Positions 61,299-64,000 of a DNA stretch of 64,000 nucleotides are shown one piece after another. This DNA is from Paludisphaera borealis. GTDB taxonomy: Bacteria; Planctomycetota; Planctomycetia; Isosphaerales; Isosphaeraceae. A program made the translations under genes and the position numbers. How positions within the stretch are numbered: position 1 is the stretch's first letter; every line of letters begins with the position of its first letter. The notes below the pieces were generated by a model that did not search any database, was not told the DNA's origin, and saw only the letters and a list, made by a program, of their open reading frames with translations. The DNA is taken from NCBI RefSeq assembly GCF_001956985.1, contig NZ_CP019082.1:5952001-6016000 (forward strand), in the 5' to 3' direction.

Positions 61299-62321
61299 AT
61301 GGCCGATCGGCCGACCATTCTCATGTTGACCAGTATGGATCAATCCGGGATGCGCCTCTTGAACGAGGCGGCCGAGGTCCGGACGGTCAGCGCCACCGAC
61401 CTTGTGGCTCTCGAAAAGGAAATTCAGGACGTCGACGGCCTGATCCTCCGGACCGCCGGCAAGATCGACGGCTCGGTCCTGGATTGGGCCAAGCGGCTGA
61501 AGGTCGTCGGCCGTCACGGGGTCGGCTTCGACCACATCGACATCCCCGCCGCGACCCAGCACGGCGTTCAGGTCGTGTACACGCCGGGGGCGAATACGGA
61601 GAGCGTCTGCGAGCACGTCTTCGCGATGATGATCGGTCTATCCAAGCATTTTCCCAAGATGATGCGGGAGCTGATCGCCGGCAACTACCACGCGCGGACG
61701 AGCATGCGCGGCCGCGAGATCGCCGGCAAGACGCTCGGGATCGTCGGCTTCGGGCGGATCGGACGTAAGCTGGCGGAGATCGCCCATCTGGGGTTCGGCA
61801 TGAAGGTGATTTATCACGACGTCGTTCCCGCTCCGGAAGACGTCGAGCTTCGCGCCGCGGCCCGGCGCGTCGAGTTCGACGAGCTGCTCCGCACGGCCGA
61901 CTATATCTCGATGCACGTCCCGCTCGACGCGACGACGCGGAGGATGATGAACCGCCAGGCGCTCGCCCAGGTTCAGACGGGCTGCATCCTGATCAACACC
62001 AGCCGAGGGCCGGTCGTCGACGAGGAAGCCGTGGCCGACGCCCTCGACGCGGGACTGCTCTGGGGATACGGCGGCGATGTCTTCGACGTGGAGCCGCCCC
62101 CCCTCGATCACCCCTTGATCTGCCGTCCGGACGTCATGCTCACGCCCCATAGCGCGGCCCAGACCGAGGAAGGGCTCAAGAACATGGCGACGGGAGTCGC
62201 CCGCGACGTGTTGGCCGTTCTATCCGGACACACCCCGGAATTCCCTGTCAACGATCCGCTCGAAGTCGAGCGGGTGCGCAAAGAACTGGGCCTTGAACCG
62301 CTCTATCGATCGATGCTGTAG
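61299..62321 (+). CDS. D-3-phosphoglycerate dehydrogenase-like hydroxyacid dehydrogenase
   Basis: A 340-residue NAD-dependent dehydrogenase. Rossmann motif GIVGFGRIGRKLAEIAHLGF, catalytic Arg in LINTSRGPVVDEEA, Glu in VEPPPLDHP, and His in LTPHSAAQTEEG. The N-terminal segment VVGRHGVGFDHIDIPAA is usual for the family. It lacks the ACT/ASB regulatory tail of typical SerA, so it may be a short SerA or a hydroxypyruvate/glyoxylate reductase. It shares the family with the gene at 51171 but is not a recent duplicate. ATG 61299 follows GGGTGA weakly. Confidence 0.87.
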   Translation: MADRPTILMLTSMDQSGMRLLNEAAEVRTVSATDLVALEKEIQDVDGLILRTAGKIDGSVLDWAKRLKVVGRHGVGFDHIDIPAATQHGVQVVYTPGANTESVCEHVFAMMIGLSKHFPKMMRELIAGNYHARTSMRGREIAGKTLGIVGFGRIGRKLAEIAHLGFGMKVIYHDVVPAPEDVELRAAARRVEFDELLRTADYISMHVPLDATTRRMMNRQALAQVQTGCILINTSRGPVVDEEAVADALDAGLLWGYGGDVFDVEPPPLDHPLICRPDVMLTPHSAAQTEEGLKNMATGVARDVLAVLSGHTPEFPVNDPLEVERVRKELGLEPLYRSML

Positions 62322-62342
62322 AGCGCGGGGAGCGGTCGAACC

Positions 62343-62476
62343 CCTTCTCCCCTTGCGGGAGAAGGTGCCGCGCAGCGGCGGATGAGGGGTATTCGATCGC
62401 CGAGGCGTTGGGCGAACCCCTGTTACGTCCACCCCTCATTCGGCCTTCGGCCACCTTCTCCCGCAAGGGGAGAAGG
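62343..62476. repeat. Dispersed palindromic repeat, family C
   Basis: Outer arms 62343-62367 and 62452-62476 are perfect 25-base reverse complements (core CTTGCGGGAGAAGG). Each arm holds a smaller palindrome, CCTTCTCCC-GGGAGAAGG, and the inner part (GATGAGGGGT with ACCCCTCAT) pairs again. It lies between the converging hydroxyacid dehydrogenase and DsbD-like genes. The arm resembles common intergenic repeats in planctomycete genomes (recollection, not searched). Confidence 0.88.
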
Positions 62477-62515
62477 TATGCTCGCGACAGCCAATCTTGA
62501 TGGCTGTCAGAGGCT

Positions 62516-64000
62516 TCAACGACTATTCGCCTGGGCGACGTTCGTTTCCCCATGCGCTTTACCCAGCGCCTTGGTGAGGAAGTCCTGGAACACGGCCGGC
62601 TCGTTGTAGCCGCCCAGCGAGCCGAGGATTTTGCCGTCCGGGGCGATGATGACGTAGAACGGGTTCGTCTGCTCGGCCGCGAGGTCGAGCTGGCGATCCT
62701 GGTTCTTGCGGGCCAGGTCCTCGCGCTGGTCGGCCGTCAGCGAGGCGATCGGCACGAAGTCGGTGTAGAGCTGGACCGTGACGAATTCCTTGAGCAGCTT
62801 GACGACGTCCGGTCGCGGCAGCACCCGCCGTTCCATCAACCGGCAATTGGCGCAGTTGACGCCGGTGAAGTCGATCAGGATCGGCTGCTTCCGGGTCTTG
62901 GCTTCCTCCTTGGCCAGATCGAGGCTCATTCCCCAGATCACGCCGTGGAGTTTCTTCTCTTCCCGTTCCGCCTGGACAGGGTCGGTCGACGTCGCCTTGA
63001 CCTCGCGAGCGGACTCGCCGCCGGCGGCGAGGAGCGGGACATCCGGCGCCGAAAACTCCGACGAGTCCGGCGGCAGGATGCCCACGATCAGGCGGTCCCA
63101 GATGAGGCCCTGCGGCGGCTTGTTGAAAAGGGCGGGGGCCATGTAGAGTCCCAGCCCCAGGAACATGCAGCCGAAGATGATCCGGCCGGGGCCGACTTTC
63201 ACCTCGTCGTAGTCATGATCGGTGCGGAACAGACCCAGCAGATAGATTCCGCAAACCACCGAGAGGATGATCCAGGCGGTGAGCACGAACTGGGCGTCGA
63301 ACCAGGCGTTCTCCGGCGTGACGTAGGCCAGTTCGGCGGTGTTGATGAACTTCAAGGCCGCGCCGATCTCGACGAGCCCGCCGACGACCTTGACCGAGTT
63401 CATCCAGTCGCCGCTCCGAGGCAGCTTCGAAAGCATGCCGGGCGCCAGCGCCAGCACGAAGAACGGCAACGCGACGACGGAGGCGAAGGTCGCCAGGCCA
63501 AGGATCGGATAGAGGAAATTGCCCCCCGCCGCCATGACCAGGAGCCCGCCGACGACCGGGAACGTGCAGGTGAATGACGTGATCGTCAGCGTGAGCGCCA
63601 TGAAGAAGACGCCGATCAGGCCGCCCCGGCTCTCGCCGCGCGACGAGGCGTTGAGCACGAAGCTGGGCAGGCTCAACTCGAACACCCCGAGCAGGCTCAT
63701 CCCGAAGGCCAGGAAGAGCCCGGCGACTGCCAGGTTCAGCCATGGGTTGTTGGCGAGGTTCTGAAGGAAGGCGGCCGAGAAGAAGAACGAGAAGAAGACC
63801 CCGACGGACGTGAAGATGCCGATGATCGCCAGGCAATAGGCGATCGCCAGCCCCGTCGTCTTTCCCGAGCCGTTCTGGCCCTGCTTGACGAAGAAGTTGA
63901 CCGTGATCGGGATCATCGGCCAGACGCAGGGCATCGCCAGGGCGAACAGGCCGCCGATGGCCGACGCGATCAGAAACGGAATCAACCCCTGCTGAGCCGT
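62516..64000 (-). CDS. DsbD-like thiol:disulfide transporter, 5' end outside window
   Basis: Carries reducing equivalents across the inner membrane. The frame runs through the right edge without a start, so the N-terminal periplasmic part is missing; about 494 codons are visible. The CcdA-type membrane domain has eight or so helices with Cys residues in LAMPCVWPMIPITVNFF and TSFTCTFPVVGGLL. The C-terminal thioredoxin-like domain has CxxC in FTGVNCANCRLMERRV and the cis-Pro region TNPFYVIIAPDG. The TTG-coded Leu at 63985 is an internal residue, not a start. Targets may include cytochrome c assembly or periplasmic reductases. Confidence 0.92.
   Translation of the reverse strand, partial: TAQQGLIPFLIASAIGGLFALAMPCVWPMIPITVNFFVKQGQNGSGKTTGLAIAYCLAIIGIFTSVGVFFSFFFSAAFLQNLANNPWLNLAVAGLFLAFGMSLLGVFELSLPSFVLNASSRGESRGGLIGVFFMALTLTITSFTCTFPVVGGLLVMAAGGNFLYPILGLATFASVVALPFFVLALAPGMLSKLPRSGDWMNSVKVVGGLVEIGAALKFINTAELAYVTPENAWFDAQFVLTAWIILSVVCGIYLLGLFRTDHDYDEVKVGPGRIIFGCMFLGLGLYMAPALFNKPPQGLIWDRLIVGILPPDSSEFSAPDVPLLAAGGESAREVKATSTDPVQAEREEKKLHGVIWGMSLDLAKEEAKTRKQPILIDFTGVNCANCRLMERRVLPRPDVVKLLKEFVTVQLYTDFVPIASLTADQREDLARKNQDRQLDLAAEQTNPFYVIIAPDGKILGSLGGYNEPAVFQDFLTKALGKAHGETNVAQANSR

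Noticed and set aside
51171-62321. The two 2-hydroxyacid dehydrogenases as a recent duplication
   Set aside because: They share only family motifs and differ widely elsewhere, so they are old paralogues.

Overview
The window is a high-GC bacterial chromosome segment that looks like a planctomycete, most likely of the Isosphaeraceae type (inference). Reasons: very high GC with long antisense open frames, many planctomycete-style secreted or paralogous proteins, a Lys/Ala/Pro-rich histone H1-like protein, several dispersed palindromic repeats, and a pyruvoyl-dependent arginine decarboxylase. No rRNA genes, CRISPR array, IS element or phage gene was seen.

Layout. 1-11 kb: an ABC permease cut by the window edge, acylphosphatase, secreted proteins (one with two CAP domains), an ACT-domain protein, a methyltransferase, an acyl-CoA dehydrogenase-like protein, and a sugar-nucleotide pair (a GalU-like enzyme followed by a 1120-residue GHMP-kinase-like/UDPGP fusion). 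11-16 kb: two identical tandem tRNA-Asp genes, a DUF1883 gene coupled to a membrane-protein gene broken by an in-frame TAG, arginine decarboxylase plus Sua5, and ruvAB. 16-26 kb: a 0.9 kb non-coding stretch, the histone-like gene, a HEAT-repeat lipoprotein, MutS2 without an Smr domain, glgB, nadA and a receiver-histidine kinase. 26-28 kb: a Tm-1-like/TIM-barrel gene pair.

The main attraction is 28.3-48.1 kb. Seven tightly packed genes on the minus strand read pfaD-pfaA-pfaC-oleA-oleB-oleC-oleD with gaps of 36, 2, 53, 5 and 7 bases and a 4-base overlap. The first three encode a complete PUFA-synthase-type iterative lipid synthase (KS-AT-3xACP-KR-DH, KS-CLF-AT-4 hotdog modules, and a separate enoyl reductase). 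The last four encode the full OleABCD pathway, which condenses two fatty acyl chains head to head, reduces the product, closes a beta-lactone and decarboxylates it to an internal olefin. Both families are known, and in Shewanella they cooperate from separate loci to make a C31 polyene. Their fusion into one transcription unit suggests a dedicated polyunsaturated long-chain hydrocarbon factory (inference).

48-64 kb: a methyltransferase, cysteine desulfurase and an A-type Fe-S protein, a 2-hydroxyacid dehydrogenase, a GH10-fold protein that appears to have lost its catalytic residues, the translation block ffh-rpsP-trmD-rplS-mnmA (no rimM), a glycosyltransferase-GtrA fusion converging on a GT39-like membrane protein, a second hydroxyacid dehydrogenase, and a DsbD-like protein cut by the right edge. 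Many starts were moved inward from the longest frame on the basis of ribosome-binding sites; those choices are stated per gene.
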